A stretch of 64,000 nucleotides of DNA from Flavobacteriales bacterium (GTDB taxonomy: Bacteria > Bacteroidota > Bacteroidia > Flavobacteriales_D > Crocinitomicaceae), in contig CANHHA010000006.1 of NCBI GenBank assembly GCA_947460825.1, forward strand, positions 21,110-85,109, in the 5' to 3' direction. Numbering within the stretch: position 1 is the first letter of the stretch; each line of letters starts with the position of its first letter. Shown in pieces: positions 1-10,079 of this stretch. Under the pieces are notes generated by a model. That model was not told the DNA's origin. It ran no database searches and saw only the letters and a list, made by a program, of their open reading frames with translations. A program made the position numbers and the translations under genes.

Positions 1-318
1 TTTAACCTCGAAGATGTTGATTTGAATCTCTTTCTTGGTTAGTTTTTTTAACTCCTCTTTTAACTTGTCTACTTCTTGTCCTCCTTTACCAATGATTACC
101 CCTGGACGAGCTGTATTAATGGTTACAGTAACCAGTTTCAGTGTACGTTCGATAATAATCTTAGCAATGCTAGCCTTTGCCAAACGCGCATTTAAATACT
201 TTCTAATTTGATCGTCTTCAACGATTTTATCTTTGTAGTTTCTACCACCATACCAGTTAGATTCCCATCCGTGGATGTAGCCTAATCGATTACCTATTGG
301 ATTTGTCTTTTGTCCCAT
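1..318 (-). CDS. rpsC: 30S ribosomal protein S3, partial (3' end outside window)
   Basis: The first 106 residues of S3 are visible; the C-terminal half is cut off by the window edge. The protein opens [14 protein letters not shown] and carries the KH-domain loop [10 protein letters not shown], which in S3 contacts mRNA at the entry side of the small subunit. It is the last visible gene of the leftward ribosomal operon. Only four bases separate it from rplV, so it is almost certainly on the same transcript. Confidence 0.97.
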   Translation of the reverse strand, partial: MGQKTNPIGNRLGYIHGWESNWYGGRNYKDKIVEDDQIRKYLNARLAKASIAKIIIERTLKLVTVTINTARPGVIIGKGGQEVDKLKEELKKLTKKEIQINIFEVK

Positions 319-322
319 ATTC

Positions 323-721
323 TTAAGAATTTACACCATCAACGATGATTGTAACATGATTTGATCTTTTTCTAATTCTGTGTGCACGACCTTGTGGCGC
401 AGGCTGAATTCTCTTCAACATTGCTCCTCCGGCAACTTCAATTGATTTAACAACCACTTTTTCCTCACTTAGGTCTTTACCCTCATTTTTCTGTTCCCAG
501 TTTGAAATTGCGGAACGCAAAAGCTTCGCTAAGTCGACTGCGGCGAACTTGGAATTATGGCTTAAAATATTTAGCGCTTTATTCACTTCGACACCGCGAA
601 TTAAATCAGCAACCAATCTCATTTTACGGGGAGAAATCTTCGAATCATTCAATTGCGCAACGGCAATTTGCTTTTTCTCATCTTTTAACTTCTCAGCCCT
701 TAGTCTTTTTCTAGCACCCAT
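323..721 (-). CDS. rplV: 50S ribosomal protein L22
   Basis: L22 lines the peptide exit tunnel. The core begins near residue 30 ([14 protein letters not shown]) and ends in the family signature [19 protein letters not shown]. At 132 residues it is longer than the roughly 110 typical of E. coli; the extra length is a lysine-rich N-terminal extension. It lies between rpsS and rpsC in the usual S10 order. Confidence 0.97.
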   Translation of the reverse strand: MGARKRLRAEKLKDEKKQIAVAQLNDSKISPRKMRLVADLIRGVEVNKALNILSHNSKFAAVDLAKLLRSAISNWEQKNEGKDLSEEKVVVKSIEVAGGAMLKRIQPAPQGRAHRIRKRSNHVTIIVDGVNS

Positions 722-736
722 GACTTAAAATTTATC

Positions 737-1015
737 TTATCGTTTTTTATCTTTTTTATTTCCGGCATGCCCTCGGAAAATTCTCGTTGGAGAGAATTCA
801 CCCAATTTGTGACCTACCATATTCTCTGTAACAAATACAGGGATGAACTTATGACCGTTGTGAACTGCGAAGGTTAAACCAACGAAATCCGGGGTAATTG
901 TTGACGCACGTGACCAAGTTTTGATTACTGCCTTGCTGTTTGAAGCTTGGGCATCATCCACTCGTTTCATCAATTTGTAGTGAACAAAAGGCGGCTTTTT
1001 TAATGAACGACTCAT
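737..1015 (-). CDS. rpsS: 30S ribosomal protein S19
   Basis: A 92-residue protein of normal length, starting [15 protein letters not shown]. It has the S19 core [19 protein letters not shown], which binds 16S rRNA in the head of the small subunit together with S13. It is seven bases downstream of rplB and is cotranscribed. Confidence 0.97.
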   Translation of the reverse strand: MSRSLKKPPFVHYKLMKRVDDAQASNSKAVIKTWSRASTITPDFVGLTFAVHNGHKFIPVFVTENMVGHKLGEFSPTRIFRGHAGNKKDKKR

Positions 1016-1021
1016 ACTACG

Positions 1022-1846
1022 TTATTTTTTTCTTCTTTCTATAATGAACTTATTCGAATACTTTGTTTTGGATCTCGTTTTGAATCCTTTGGCTGGCATA
1101 CCATTTCTAGAACGCGGGTGACCTCCGGAACTTCTTCCTTCACCACCACCCATCGGGTGATCCACTGGATTCATCACGACCCCACGTACACGTGGACGAC
1201 GTCCTAACCAACGAGAACGACCTGCCTTTCCTGAGCGCTCAAGGTTGTGTTCTCCATTTGAAACCACACCAACCGTTGCCAAGCAAGTTATTAGGACCAT
1301 TCGTGTTTCACCACTTGGCATTTTAACTACAGCAAACTTACCTTCTCGGGCGTTTAATTGACCATAGGTTCCCGCTCCTCGTGCGATTGAACCACCCTTA
1401 CCAGGCATCAGTTCAATATTATGTATCAAGGTACCAAGTGGAACATCTGATAAATACATGGCATTCCCTACATTTGGAGTAGCTGTTCTTCCTGCAGTTA
1501 CCGTGTCTCCAACTTTCAACCCATTTGGAGCAATGATATAACGTTTCTCTCCATCGGCATAATACAACAAAGCGATATTCGCTGTACGGTTTGGATCGTA
1601 TTCAATTGCCTTTACCGTAGCCGGGATGTCAAACTTGTTTCGTTTGAAATCAACGATTCGATACTTTTGTTTGTGTCCTCCTCCAATGTAACGCATTGTC
1701 ATACGTCCATCGTTATTACGGCCACCAGACTTTGTTCCGCCTTTAACAAGGCTTTTCTCTGGTTTTGATGCGGTAATTACCGACATGTCTATCGCCACTT
1801 TATGACGCTGACCAGGAGTTGTTGGTTTAAACTTTCTAACGCTCAT
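1022..1846 (-). CDS. rplB: 50S ribosomal protein L2
   Basis: The 274-residue L2 protein organises 23S rRNA near the peptidyl-transferase centre and supports subunit joining. The N-terminal OB-like part includes [19 protein letters not shown]. The C-terminal signature [18 protein letters not shown] contains the conserved histidine region. Length and gene order (rplW-rplB-rpsS) are standard. Confidence 0.98.
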   Translation of the reverse strand: MSVRKFKPTTPGQRHKVAIDMSVITASKPEKSLVKGGTKSGGRNNDGRMTMRYIGGGHKQKYRIVDFKRNKFDIPATVKAIEYDPNRTANIALLYYADGEKRYIIAPNGLKVGDTVTAGRTATPNVGNAMYLSDVPLGTLIHNIELMPGKGGSIARGAGTYGQLNAREGKFAVVKMPSGETRMVLITCLATVGVVSNGEHNLERSGKAGRSRWLGRRPRVRGVVMNPVDHPMGGGEGRSSGGHPRSRNGMPAKGFKTRSKTKYSNKFIIERRKK

Positions 1847-1853
1847 TGCTCAA

Positions 1854-2150
1854 TTAATAGTTGTTAAACAAATCAATGGTTTCACCATCTTTGATTGAAA
1901 CTACAGCCTTCTTCCATTGTTTGCTTCGTTGCTCAACAATGCCTTTGTTTGTAAATTTCACAGAAGATTTTCCACCGCCATAATTTTGTGTACGTACATC
2001 TGTGACGTGTACTCCGTACATTTTCTCGACAGCATGCTTTATTTCAAGCTTATTTGCCTTGCGATCCACTTCAAAAGTGAATGCATTTCTCGCTTCGGAA
2101 GCAAAGGTTGCTTTCTCAGTGATTATCGGCTTTCTAATTATTCCTTGCAT
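1854..2150 (-). CDS. rplW: 50S ribosomal protein L23
   Basis: A 98-residue L23 protein with the family opening IIRKPIITEKATF and the beta-strand region KLEIKHAVEKMYGVHVTDV. L23 sits at the exit of the tunnel and is the docking site for trigger factor, which is encoded at 51590 in this window. It is seven bases upstream of rplB. Confidence 0.97.
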   Translation of the reverse strand: MQGIIRKPIITEKATFASEARNAFTFEVDRKANKLEIKHAVEKMYGVHVTDVRTQNYGGGKSSVKFTNKGIVEQRSKQWKKAVVSIKDGETIDLFNNY

Positions 2151-2159
2151 GACCCTGGA

Positions 2160-2786
2160 TTAATTTAAAATTTCTTCAATACGACTAATCGCCGATTGGG
2201 TTACTAAAACTTTACGCGCATTTAACACGTCGTAGGTATTAAAAGACTCAACGGTTACTACCTTCACTTTCTTCAAGTTTCTTGAAGCTAGATAAACGTT
2301 GTCATTCTTATCTCCTAAGATCAATAATACTTTCTGGTTGTCTAAAGAGAGCGCTGACACCATAGAAACAAAATCTTTTGTTTTAATCGCATCCATACTT
2401 ACATCTTCTAACACCATCAAAGCATCATTCTTCATTTGATAAGAAAAAGCTGACTTTCGCGCTAATCTTTTAAGTTTAACATTCAACTTAAAGGAATAAT
2501 TTCTTGGTCTTGGCCCGAAAATACGACCACCACCTACGCGCGTTCCTGACTTGGAGCTACCTGCTCTTGCTCCACCAGTACCTTTCTGTTTCTTTAACTT
2601 TTTGGTAGAACCAGCGATTTCATTTCGTTCTTTCGACTTGTGAGTTCCTTGTCTGCGATTCGCTAAATGTTGTTTCACATCTAGATATATCGCATGGTTA
2701 TTTGGCTCAATACCAAATACCTCATCAGAAAGGGTAGCTTTCGCTGAAGACGCCTTACCGCTTACGCTATATACTTTCGCTTCCAT
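2160..2786 (-). CDS. rplD: 50S ribosomal protein L4
   Basis: L4 lines the exit tunnel opposite L22. The 208-residue sequence contains the tunnel-loop region KQKGTGGARAGSSKSGTRVG and the C-terminal LVTQSAISRIEEIL. Its ATG overlaps the rplC stop codon by one base (TAATG), indicating translational coupling. In some bacteria L4 also represses its own operon; no comparable element can be recognised here. Confidence 0.97.
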   Translation of the reverse strand: MEAKVYSVSGKASSAKATLSDEVFGIEPNNHAIYLDVKQHLANRRQGTHKSKERNEIAGSTKKLKKQKGTGGARAGSSKSGTRVGGGRIFGPRPRNYSFKLNVKLKRLARKSAFSYQMKNDALMVLEDVSMDAIKTKDFVSMVSALSLDNQKVLLILGDKNDNVYLASRNLKKVKVVTVESFNTYDVLNARKVLVTQSAISRIEEILN

Positions 2787-3400
2787 TATTTATAAATTGT
2801 TACGTAAGAATTATTCGCTCCTGGAATAGATCCTTTAATGATTAAAATATTGCGTTCTGCCAACACTTTCAAAATCTCAAGATTTCCTTGTGTTCGTTGC
2901 TTGTTACCCATTTGTCCGGCCATTCGCATCCCTTTGAATACACGCGCTGGATAAGAACAAGCTCCGATTGATCCTGGTGCACGCAAGCGGTTGTGCTGAC
3001 CGTGTGTGGCCTGACCAACACCGGCAAAATTGTGCCGTCTTACAACCCCCTGAAAACCTTTACCTTTTGTAGTTCCGGTAATGTCCACAAACTCACCCTC
3101 TTCAAAAATATTCACCGTTACCTCATCTCCAGCATTCAACGCTTCAAAACCTTTAAACTCAACCAACTTAGATTTAGGTATCGTATTTGCTTTCTTAAAG
3201 TGTCCTTTCAACGCATTTGGGGTGTTTTTTTCCTTGCGATTTCCAAAACCCAATTGAACAGCGTCGTACCCGTCACGGTCGGTTGTTTTAACTTGAGTTA
3301 CTACGCAGGGACCAGCTTCAACAAGCGTGCATGGCAATGATTTGCCCTCGGCACTATAGATGCTAGTCATTCCGATTTTTCGTCCAATAATTCCTGACAT
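2786..3400 (-). CDS. rplC: 50S ribosomal protein L3
   Basis: The 204-residue L3 protein has the N-terminal [17 protein letters not shown] and the long central loop that reaches towards the peptidyl-transferase centre ([18 protein letters not shown]). It lies between rpsJ and rplD, with normal length and order. Confidence 0.97.
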   Translation of the reverse strand: MSGIIGRKIGMTSIYSAEGKSLPCTLVEAGPCVVTQVKTTDRDGYDAVQLGFGNRKEKNTPNALKGHFKKANTIPKSKLVEFKGFEALNAGDEVTVNIFEEGEFVDITGTTKGKGFQGVVRRHNFAGVGQATHGQHNRLRAPGSIGACSYPARVFKGMRMAGQMGNKQRTQGNLEILKVLAERNILIIKGSIPGANNSYVTIYK

Positions 3401-3418
3401 AACTAATTTAACTTAAGA

Positions 3419-3724
3419 TTATACTTTAATTTCTACATCAACACCACTCGGCAACTCCAATTTCATTAGGGCATCTACAGTTTTCGATGAACTACTATAG
3501 ATGTCTAACAAACGTTTGTAAGCACACAATTCAAATTGCTCACGCGCCTTTTTGTTGACGTGCGGGGAACGTAAAACCGTGTAAATACGCTTGTGAGTGG
3601 GCAATGGAATAGGTCCATTTACTACAGCACCGGTAGCCTTTACCGTCTTTACGATTTTCTCAGCAGACTTGTCTACCAAATTGTGATCGTATGACTTTAA
3701 TTTTATTCTAATTTTTTGACTCAT
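3419..3724 (-). CDS. rpsJ: 30S ribosomal protein S10
   Basis: A 101-residue S10 protein ([40 protein letters not shown]). Besides its place in the 30S head, S10 is the NusE antitermination factor in characterised bacteria. It directly follows fusA (26 bases), joining the str and S10 blocks into one run without a tuf gene between them. Confidence 0.97.
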   Translation of the reverse strand: MSQKIRIKLKSYDHNLVDKSAEKIVKTVKATGAVVNGPIPLPTHKRIYTVLRSPHVNKKAREQFELCAYKRLLDIYSSSSKTVDALMKLELPSGVDVEIKV

Positions 3725-3750
3725 TTCCTTTTCAATTTTATGCTGAAATT

Positions 3751-5841
3751 TTACTTCAATTTAGAAATCACATCTTCCGCTACATTCTTGGGTGCTGGCG
3801 CATATCGCGCGAACTCCATAGAAGATGTTGCACGACCAGAGGTAATTGTACGCAACTGTGTTACATAACCAAACATCTCTGACAACGGAACATCAGCTTT
3901 CAACACTTTAGCTCCTGCACGATCATCCATTCCTGTTGGCATTCCTCTTCTTCGGTTCAAATCTCCCTGAACATCACCGAAATAATCTTCTGGAGTTACT
4001 ATTTCCAATTTCATAATAGGCTCTAAAAGAATTGGGGAACAGGACTTTAACGCTGAGCGATAAGCCATCTTCGCACACAACTCGAAGGACAATGAATCTG
4101 AATCCACCGCGTGGAAAGAACCATCAATTAACTCAACTTTCATTGATTCTAACGGATATCCTGCTAACACACCGTTTTTCATAGATTCTCTGAACCCTTT
4201 CTCTACGGAAGGAATAAATTCTCTTGGAATATTACCACCTTTAATGCTATTGATAAACTCAAGGCCTTTTTTCTCGGCATTGTCTTGGTGGGAAATTTTA
4301 ACGAGGATGTCTGCGAATTTACCACGACCTCCCGATTGTTTCTTGTATACCTCACGGTGCTCTGTTGAACCAGCGATTGCCTCACGGTAAGCTACTTGAG
4401 GGGCTCCTTGACTTACTTCAACTTTAAACTCTCTTTTCAAACGATCTACAATAATTTCGAGGTGAAGCTCACCCATTCCTGAAATAATGGTTTGACCGGT
4501 ATCTTCATCCGTTTTGACACGGAAAGTTGGATCTTCTTCGGACAGTTTGGATAGACCGATTGACAGACGGTCAGTATCTGCTTGGGTTTTCGGTTCGATT
4601 GCCAATCCAATAACTGGTTCCGGAAATACCATCGATTCAAGGATAATTGGTGCATTTTCAGCACACAGTGTATCTCCTGTTTTTATGTCCTTAAAACCCA
4701 CTACCGCACCGATATCTCCCGCACCTAACACTGGAATTTGAATCTGTTTGTTGGCGTGCATTTGAAAGATACGCGAAATACGTTCTTTGTTCTCAGATCT
4801 TGTATTTAATACATACGACCCGGCATCTAGTTTTCCAGAGTAAACTCTTGTAAAACACAAGCGACCCACAAAAGGATCTGTGGCAATTTTGAATGCTAAT
4901 GCTGCGAACGGTTCATCATAAGATGGCTGTCTGGTTACTTCCTCATCCGTTTTCGGGTTGATTCCTGTAATACCATCCACATCTAATGGTGAAGGTAAAA
5001 TCTCCATAACCATATCAAGCATTGCTTGAACTCCTTTATTTTTAAAAGACGAACCACACATCATCGGAACCACTTTTCCGGAAATTGTGGCTTGACGTAA
5101 AGCATCTAGAATTTCACGTTCCGTTAATGAATTTTCATCTTCGAAATATTTCTCCATTAAGGTCTCATCAAACTCAGCTACAGCCTCGAGTAAATTACCT
5201 CTAAGTTCGCGTGCTTCATCTATAATATCTGCTGGAATCTCAACTTCTTTAAACGTCATTCCGTAGTCATCCTCGTTCCAAACAATTCCACGGAAATTAA
5301 TTAAGTCGACCACCCCTCTGAAATCGTCTTCTTCACCGATATTGATTTGAAGCGGAAGAGCATGACTTCCTAGCATGTCTTTTACTTGTTTACACACTTT
5401 AAGGAAGTCGGCACCTTGACGGTCCATTTTATTAACAAAACCAATTCGGGGTACATTATAGTTGTTAGCCAAACGCCAATTGGTTTCCGACTGAGGTTCT
5501 ACTCCATCTACTGCAGAGAACAAAAATACTAAGCCGTCTAACACGCGAAGAGACCTGTTCACTTCCACGGTAAAATCAACGTGTCCTGGAGTATCAATAA
5601 TATTTACATGATACGGTGTTCCACGGTATTGCCATGTTAATGTAGTAGCTGCAGAGGTGATGGTAATCCCACGCTCTTGCTCCTGCTCCATCCAATCCAT
5701 AGTTGCTGCGCCGTCATGCACTTCACCGATTTTATGATTTACACCACCATAAAATAGAATTCGCTCTGTAGTGGTAGTTTTACCTGCGTCAATGTGAGCA
5801 GCAATACCAATATTTCTCGTGTATTTAAGATCTCTTGCCAT
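3751..5841 (-). CDS. fusA: Elongation factor G
   Basis: The ribosomal translocase GTPase, 696 residues. The G-domain motifs are all present: P-loop [17 protein letters not shown] near residue 15, switch [10 protein letters not shown] near residue 85 and NKMD near residue 137. Domains II to V follow to the C-terminal [21 protein letters not shown] region. It is packed between rpsG (3 bases) and rpsJ, so it is expressed with the ribosomal proteins. Confidence 0.98.
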   Translation of the reverse strand: MARDLKYTRNIGIAAHIDAGKTTTTERILFYGGVNHKIGEVHDGAATMDWMEQEQERGITITSAATTLTWQYRGTPYHVNIIDTPGHVDFTVEVNRSLRVLDGLVFLFSAVDGVEPQSETNWRLANNYNVPRIGFVNKMDRQGADFLKVCKQVKDMLGSHALPLQINIGEEDDFRGVVDLINFRGIVWNEDDYGMTFKEVEIPADIIDEARELRGNLLEAVAEFDETLMEKYFEDENSLTEREILDALRQATISGKVVPMMCGSSFKNKGVQAMLDMVMEILPSPLDVDGITGINPKTDEEVTRQPSYDEPFAALAFKIATDPFVGRLCFTRVYSGKLDAGSYVLNTRSENKERISRIFQMHANKQIQIPVLGAGDIGAVVGFKDIKTGDTLCAENAPIILESMVFPEPVIGLAIEPKTQADTDRLSIGLSKLSEEDPTFRVKTDEDTGQTIISGMGELHLEIIVDRLKREFKVEVSQGAPQVAYREAIAGSTEHREVYKKQSGGRGKFADILVKISHQDNAEKKGLEFINSIKGGNIPREFIPSVEKGFRESMKNGVLAGYPLESMKVELIDGSFHAVDSDSLSFELCAKMAYRSALKSCSPILLEPIMKLEIVTPEDYFGDVQGDLNRRRGMPTGMDDRAGAKVLKADVPLSEMFGYVTQLRTITSGRATSSMEFARYAPAPKNVAEDVISKLK

Positions 5842-5844
5842 CGT

Positions 5845-6315
5845 TTAGAATCTAAAATGTGAAAATGCTTTGTTTGCTTCTGCCATTCGTATGGTATCTT
5901 CTTTCTTTTTAAAAGCAGCCCCCTCTTCTTTGGAAGCGGCAATGATTTCAGCGGCTAACTTTTGAGACATTGTTTTCTCATTTCGCTTGCGGGCATACCC
6001 AATCAACCATTTCATGGCAAGTGAGGCTTTCCGCTCTTCTCTTACAGGAGTGGGAATTTGAAAGGTTGCACCACCAACGCGTCGGCTTCTTACCTCAACA
6101 CTTGGTGTTATATTTTCAATGGCTTTTTTCCATACCTCAAGACCTGGGGTATCTTCCACCTTTTTCTCAATCAGCTCAATAGCTTCATAGAATATTGTAA
6201 ACGCCAAACTTTTTTTCCCAGAGTACATCAAGTTGTTTACAAACTTGGTAACAACCTGTTCGTTGAACTTTGGATCTGGTAAAATGGCTATTTTTTTCGC
6301 TTTTCTTCTTCTCAT
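5845..6315 (-). CDS. rpsG: 30S ribosomal protein S7
   Basis: A 156-residue S7 protein that nucleates assembly of the 30S head. It starts [20 protein letters not shown] and has the conserved [19 protein letters not shown]. It lies 32 bases after rpsL and three before fusA. In E. coli S7 represses the str operon; that is family knowledge, not shown by this sequence. Confidence 0.97.
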   Translation of the reverse strand: MRRRKAKKIAILPDPKFNEQVVTKFVNNLMYSGKKSLAFTIFYEAIELIEKKVEDTPGLEVWKKAIENITPSVEVRSRRVGGATFQIPTPVREERKASLAMKWLIGYARKRNEKTMSQKLAAEIIAASKEEGAAFKKKEDTIRMAEANKAFSHFRF

Positions 6316-6347
6316 CGCTTAAAAATTATCGTTGAATTACAACTATA

Positions 6348-6725
6348 TTATTTTTGCTTAGGTCGTTTAGTACCATATTTTGATCGTCGTTGAGACCGTC
6401 CCTGAACACCTGCTGTATCTTCAGCACCGCGAACAATGTGGTAACGAACTCCTGGTAGGTCTTTCACACGACCACCACGAACTAATACTAAGGAGTGTTC
6501 CTGAAGGTTGTGACCTTCACCTCCGATATAAGCATTGACCTCGCGTCCGTTCGTTAAACGTACACGAGCCACTTTACGCATGGCAGAATTAGGCTTTTTT
6601 GGAGTGGTTGTATACACACGAACACATACCCCTTTTCGTTGAGGACATGAATCAAGTGCAGCAGACTTACTCTTCTTTACTACCGCCGTTCTTCCTTTGC
6701 GAACTAACTGTTGAATAGTTGGCAT
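6348..6725 (-). CDS. rpsL: 30S ribosomal protein S12
   Basis: The 125-residue decoding-centre protein and first gene of the leftward ribosomal operon. It shows [12 protein letters not shown], then the conserved loops [18 protein letters not shown] and [16 protein letters not shown], where streptomycin-resistance changes map in other bacteria. Lys and Pro at these loops look wild type. The promoter and leader hairpin at 6758-6810 lie directly upstream. Confidence 0.98.
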   Translation of the reverse strand: MPTIQQLVRKGRTAVVKKSKSAALDSCPQRKGVCVRVYTTTPKKPNSAMRKVARVRLTNGREVNAYIGGEGHNLQEHSLVLVRGGRVKDLPGVRYHIVRGAEDTAGVQGRSQRRSKYGTKRPKQK

Positions 6726-6757
6726 AAAAATACTCTTAATTTAACAATATATAATAA

Positions 6758-6776
6758 CCTCAAACGCTCTTTGAGG
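6758..6776 (-). promoter_or_regulatory. Hairpin at the 5' end of the str-operon leader
   Basis: On the transcribed strand CCTCAAA and TTTGAGG form a perfect 7-bp stem around a 5-base loop. It begins about where transcription should start from the promoter at 6781-6810, so it would cap the mRNA 5' end about 30 bases before the rpsL ATG. Either an mRNA-stabilising cap or a binding site for autoregulation is possible; the sequence alone cannot decide. Confidence 0.55.
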
Positions 6777-6780
6777 GGTG

Positions 6781-6810
6781 CAAAGATACGAGGTTTATTT
6801 AATTTCACAA
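6781..6810 (-). promoter_or_regulatory. Promoter of the str/S10 ribosomal operon
   Basis: On the minus strand TTG (6808-6810) is followed after 19 bases by TATCTTTG (6781-6788). This matches the Bacteroidota sigma-A consensus TTTG-N19-TAnnTTTG. The predicted start is near 6775, giving a leader of about 50 bases before rpsL. Confidence 0.82.
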
Positions 6811-7032
6811 TAGCAATTGTAAAAAAATCGAAAATTTTAATGGATAACCAAGTAATCATTCCTATTGCTAATTGAATGAGAGTGTTTTCAGGTTTAATCG
6901 AGCCCTTGGTTCTTTCAATGGAAGTGTCAATAGAGCGCTTGAATGACCTTTGGTGCGCCATCACCACGTTTTCATTTAAACCTGGTGCCGCGCTTCTTTG
7001 ATGTTAAGCTATCGTGGGGAAAATTTAAGTTA

Positions 7033-8787
7033 CTAGTGAAAGATATGTAAAAATCCGGCCAGTAAAAACTTGGTTCGGTCTTGGTCATCGTAGGTATACT
7101 TTTCACCGTCGGGTAATACGGTATAAAAATAAACCCCGTCTGTAAGTGGTTTTCCATCCATGGTTAACCCGGACCAGTCATTCTGATAATCTGAATTTTC
7201 ATAGACTACATTCCCCCAACGGTTAAATACTTGTAAGCGAACATTATTGTAATCCTCTAAGTGTTGAACAATAAAAACATCATTGGTGAGATCCCCATTC
7301 AAGGTTAACACATTTGGTGCCTCTAAGGGACATTGATTATACACTAATATCGAATTTAACCCAACTGTCTTTCCGCACTGGTCTTGAACCTCAATAGAGA
7401 ACAAGTTTTCGTTAGGTAACAACAAAACGCCACCAAGGCTAACCGTATCGCTATTTGGAAAAGAGCCGGGGCTCCAGGTGTATTGATACGGGGGTAATCC
7501 AAAACTTACCGCACATCCCAGCCATGGAATCTCACCGCCATTTACGCAAACATTAAGAGAATCAGTAGCAATTACTGACAAAGGTTGGTAATCTACGAGG
7601 TTTAGAACTATAGACGTGGTAGCAAAGGTTCCATCGCACGGATTTGGAACAATAACACTGAAAAATACGGTCTCGGTAGATTCCGTTAAACTATCCAATA
7701 AAGCCTCAATGGTAATAGTATCAGAAAAAACACCCGTTGGTATGGTCAATGCATTGGGAATGAATGGGTAGTCTACTCCATTGGTGGCGGTTCCGCTCAA
7801 CCCAATCTGTACCACTAAATTTGTTGTTGTATCTATTCTTGAGATGATAAAGCCTGCAATACCACAATCCTCAACCAGTTGCGGCGGTCCGGTAATATTC
7901 ACTGAAATCGGAATATCTACCTGACAAACAACCACTCTAAACGCAAATGTTCTGATTTTTGAATTAATCAATACTCCATTGCGGTATTCATTAACCTTCA
8001 CACCGGCTACAAAGTTACCGATGTTATTCGGGGTGAATGCCATCATACCTGTTTGGGGATTTATGGTGATTGTGGATCCAGCTCCAAAAGGCAACAGGGT
8101 GCTAAACCCTGCATTCCAAGCAACCCCTGCATATGGAGGAGGTGACTCTGGGTTTGGAATCACATTGACTATACTTCCGCCCAATAATGGATCTGCTAGC
8201 TCATAGGTGAGGGAATCACCATCCGGATCAAAAGCTATATGGTTAAAATTTAAAGTATTTTGTGCACAAAGCACCAAGGGGGGATAATTAGTAAATCGTG
8301 CTCCCTGATTATATACGGGGGTTAATGCACTCCCTGGAATAAACGTTGTTAACGTGATTCCATTATTTCCAGGATCTACGATGTTGTCTATATTATTTGC
8401 CCAACAGCACCGTTGGTAAGATATATGATACCCAGATGGATTGAATGGCAATTGAATGGTATCAATATATATTCCTTTTTCAACGCATATATTGTTTGGA
8501 GGAGTTACGCAGGGGTCATCATACACAATGGGTAAAATCGCACTAGAAAATAAGGAAACAACCTCTTCTGAGTAATACGTTCCGTCTTCATTGAAGATTG
8601 TATAAACGAGTGGATTATCATAGGACGTTGCACTGTTACAATCCCTATAAATCTCAAATGTTACTTTATAAAAACCGTTGCCTAAGGAATCGTAATAAAT
8701 TTCTCCGCCAAGGATGTGTGTAGCCTTAACCTGATTGGTTAACACACAAATGAATGCAAAACAAAAACCTAATAATAATTTTCTCAT
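7033..8787 (-). CDS. Secreted T9SS protein with type B (gliding motility-associated) C-terminal domain
   Basis: A 584-residue surface or secreted protein. The signal peptide MRKLLLGFCFAFICVLTNQVKAT sets the start at 8787; an upstream in-frame extension to 8841 would overlap the neighbouring gene and bury the signal. A central region (about residues 290-395) reads like a Calx-beta module (GTATNGVDYPFIPNALTIP, followed by ESTETVFFSV). The last 85 residues form the CHU_C/type B sorting domain (PNVLTLNGDLTNDVF, LQVFNRWGNVVYE, DGVYFYTVL). Function beyond export by T9SS is unknown. It follows the PKD gene after 13 bases, so the two are probably cotranscribed. Confidence 0.85.
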   Translation of the reverse strand: MRKLLLGFCFAFICVLTNQVKATHILGGEIYYDSLGNGFYKVTFEIYRDCNSATSYDNPLVYTIFNEDGTYYSEEVVSLFSSAILPIVYDDPCVTPPNNICVEKGIYIDTIQLPFNPSGYHISYQRCCWANNIDNIVDPGNNGITLTTFIPGSALTPVYNQGARFTNYPPLVLCAQNTLNFNHIAFDPDGDSLTYELADPLLGGSIVNVIPNPESPPPYAGVAWNAGFSTLLPFGAGSTITINPQTGMMAFTPNNIGNFVAGVKVNEYRNGVLINSKIRTFAFRVVVCQVDIPISVNITGPPQLVEDCGIAGFIISRIDTTTNLVVQIGLSGTATNGVDYPFIPNALTIPTGVFSDTITIEALLDSLTESTETVFFSVIVPNPCDGTFATTSIVLNLVDYQPLSVIATDSLNVCVNGGEIPWLGCAVSFGLPPYQYTWSPGSFPNSDTVSLGGVLLLPNENLFSIEVQDQCGKTVGLNSILVYNQCPLEAPNVLTLNGDLTNDVFIVQHLEDYNNVRLQVFNRWGNVVYENSDYQNDWSGLTMDGKPLTDGVYFYTVLPDGEKYTYDDQDRTKFLLAGFLHIFH

Positions 8788-8800
8788 ATGTAAGGGCTTA

Positions 8801-9997
8801 CTATTCGTCAATCCAAACCCTTTCCATGGTTCCGTCCTCAAAATACAGTATAAGGATTTGGCCCGGTCTCTTTACAGTTACTCTGCCACTCAAATCAGTG
8901 ATTCTGACTATTTTTTTCGAAGAGAGCCCATTCAAGTCATTAATTCCGCCGGTTAAAATAGTTAGGGTTAAGGTAACCAAGCTATCGCAGGCATTTACAT
9001 TTGCTGCTGTGTCAACGTAGGTACCCGAGGACGAATAAACCATACCGTTGAATGGCCATGTGTAAGAACCTGTGCTCGTTACATTCACCGTTCCTGTTAA
9101 AAGGGGTTGCACTGTTATTGACATGAGACTCGTATCACAGGTAATGCCATCGCAAGCAATCAATTGAACGTTGTATGTCCCTGAAGAATCATAACAAACC
9201 GCATTGGGATTTTGCGAGGCGGAAGTTTGACCGTTTCCAAAATCCCATGAATATGTATTTGCCATAGTACTTGTATTGGTAATCGAAATACAGTCGCCTA
9301 AGCAAGGTGTGTCCGTGGAAAGCATGTAAGAAGCAGTCACCGATGGTTGAACTGGAGACGTAATTTTCACGTTATTTATAGCTAGGGAAGGGTCTGAACC
9401 AGCGCCGTCATTATCGTTATGCCATTCAAATCCAATTCTTAGTGTGGCGATATTGGAACAACCAGCGGGCAATAAGGCAACAATACTACTCCAAAGCCCT
9501 TGTCCTGAGGCACAGATTGTACCTGAGTTTATAAGCTGCAAAACAGCCCAATTACTTCCACCGTCTACACTGTATACTACATTGCCAAAATCAGCTCCTG
9601 GCTGCCCAATACCGATGTAATCAAAAGACAAATTCAAGGCGCCCATGTTAAGTGTATTTATATTGGTGCTATTGTATACACGTTTATTTGTAGTTGCATC
9701 TATAAATCCGAGTCCGCCATCGCCGGCATTGTATGTTGCTCCTGAACCGACACACCATGCACCTTGACACCCCACATGTAAGGTCTTGTTACCATTACCA
9801 GCAATTCCGCAATTTCCTGGAGCGACGCCGCCTTCGGCGTCAGAAATAAACCAAGAATTTGCATCCAAGCCATTGGTGCCTATCGAGCTATTCAAAATCC
9901 AAGTTCCAGGGTTTTCAAAATCGTCCTGCCAAATAATGCTTTGGGCATAAAAACAAAAATTAAAGGGTATAATAGCGAGAAGTAAGATTTTTTTCAT
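8801..9997 (-). CDS. Secreted protein with jellyroll-like N-terminus, PKD domain and short variant sorting tail
   Basis: The 398-residue protein starts with signal peptide MKKILLLAIIPFNFCFYAQS. Residues ~20-210 resemble the beta-sandwich 'DDFENPGTW' domains of Bacteroidota exported proteins. Residues ~215-295 form a PKD domain (NTYSWDFGNGQTSASQNP, then GTYNVQLIACD). The C-terminus is not a normal type A sorting domain. It is a short tail (KIVRITDLSGRVTVKRPGQ followed by an EDGTMERVWIDE end) of a kind I recall from other flavobacterial surface proteins. No catalytic residues can be identified. Confidence 0.75.
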   Translation of the reverse strand: MKKILLLAIIPFNFCFYAQSIIWQDDFENPGTWILNSSIGTNGLDANSWFISDAEGGVAPGNCGIAGNGNKTLHVGCQGAWCVGSGATYNAGDGGLGFIDATTNKRVYNSTNINTLNMGALNLSFDYIGIGQPGADFGNVVYSVDGGSNWAVLQLINSGTICASGQGLWSSIVALLPAGCSNIATLRIGFEWHNDNDGAGSDPSLAINNVKITSPVQPSVTASYMLSTDTPCLGDCISITNTSTMANTYSWDFGNGQTSASQNPNAVCYDSSGTYNVQLIACDGITCDTSLMSITVQPLLTGTVNVTSTGSYTWPFNGMVYSSSGTYVDTAANVNACDSLVTLTLTILTGGINDLNGLSSKKIVRITDLSGRVTVKRPGQILILYFEDGTMERVWIDE

Positions 9998-10037
9998 GGG
10001 AATTATTTACCATAAATTTAGATTAAATTCAGGATTA

Positions 10038-10051
10038 TCGAAATATTTCGA
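10038..10051. promoter_or_regulatory. Perfect palindrome between divergent genes
   Basis: TCGAAATATTTCGA is a 14-bp perfect palindrome in the 82-base gap between two divergent genes for exported proteins (8801-9997 and 10080-11594). It could be an operator shared by both; no clear TAnnTTTG element was found on either side. Confidence 0.3.
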
Positions 10052-10079
10052 ATAAATTCCTTTAATTTTATTTAAAAAA

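Noticed and set aside
6704..6967. Leftward 87-codon frame upstream of and overlapping rpsL
   Set aside because: It runs through the ribosomal promoter and leader hairpin and its product has no sensible composition.
8788..8841. N-terminal extension of the type B T9SS protein
   Set aside because: It would overlap the next gene by 41 bases and hide the signal peptide; the ATG at 8787 fits.
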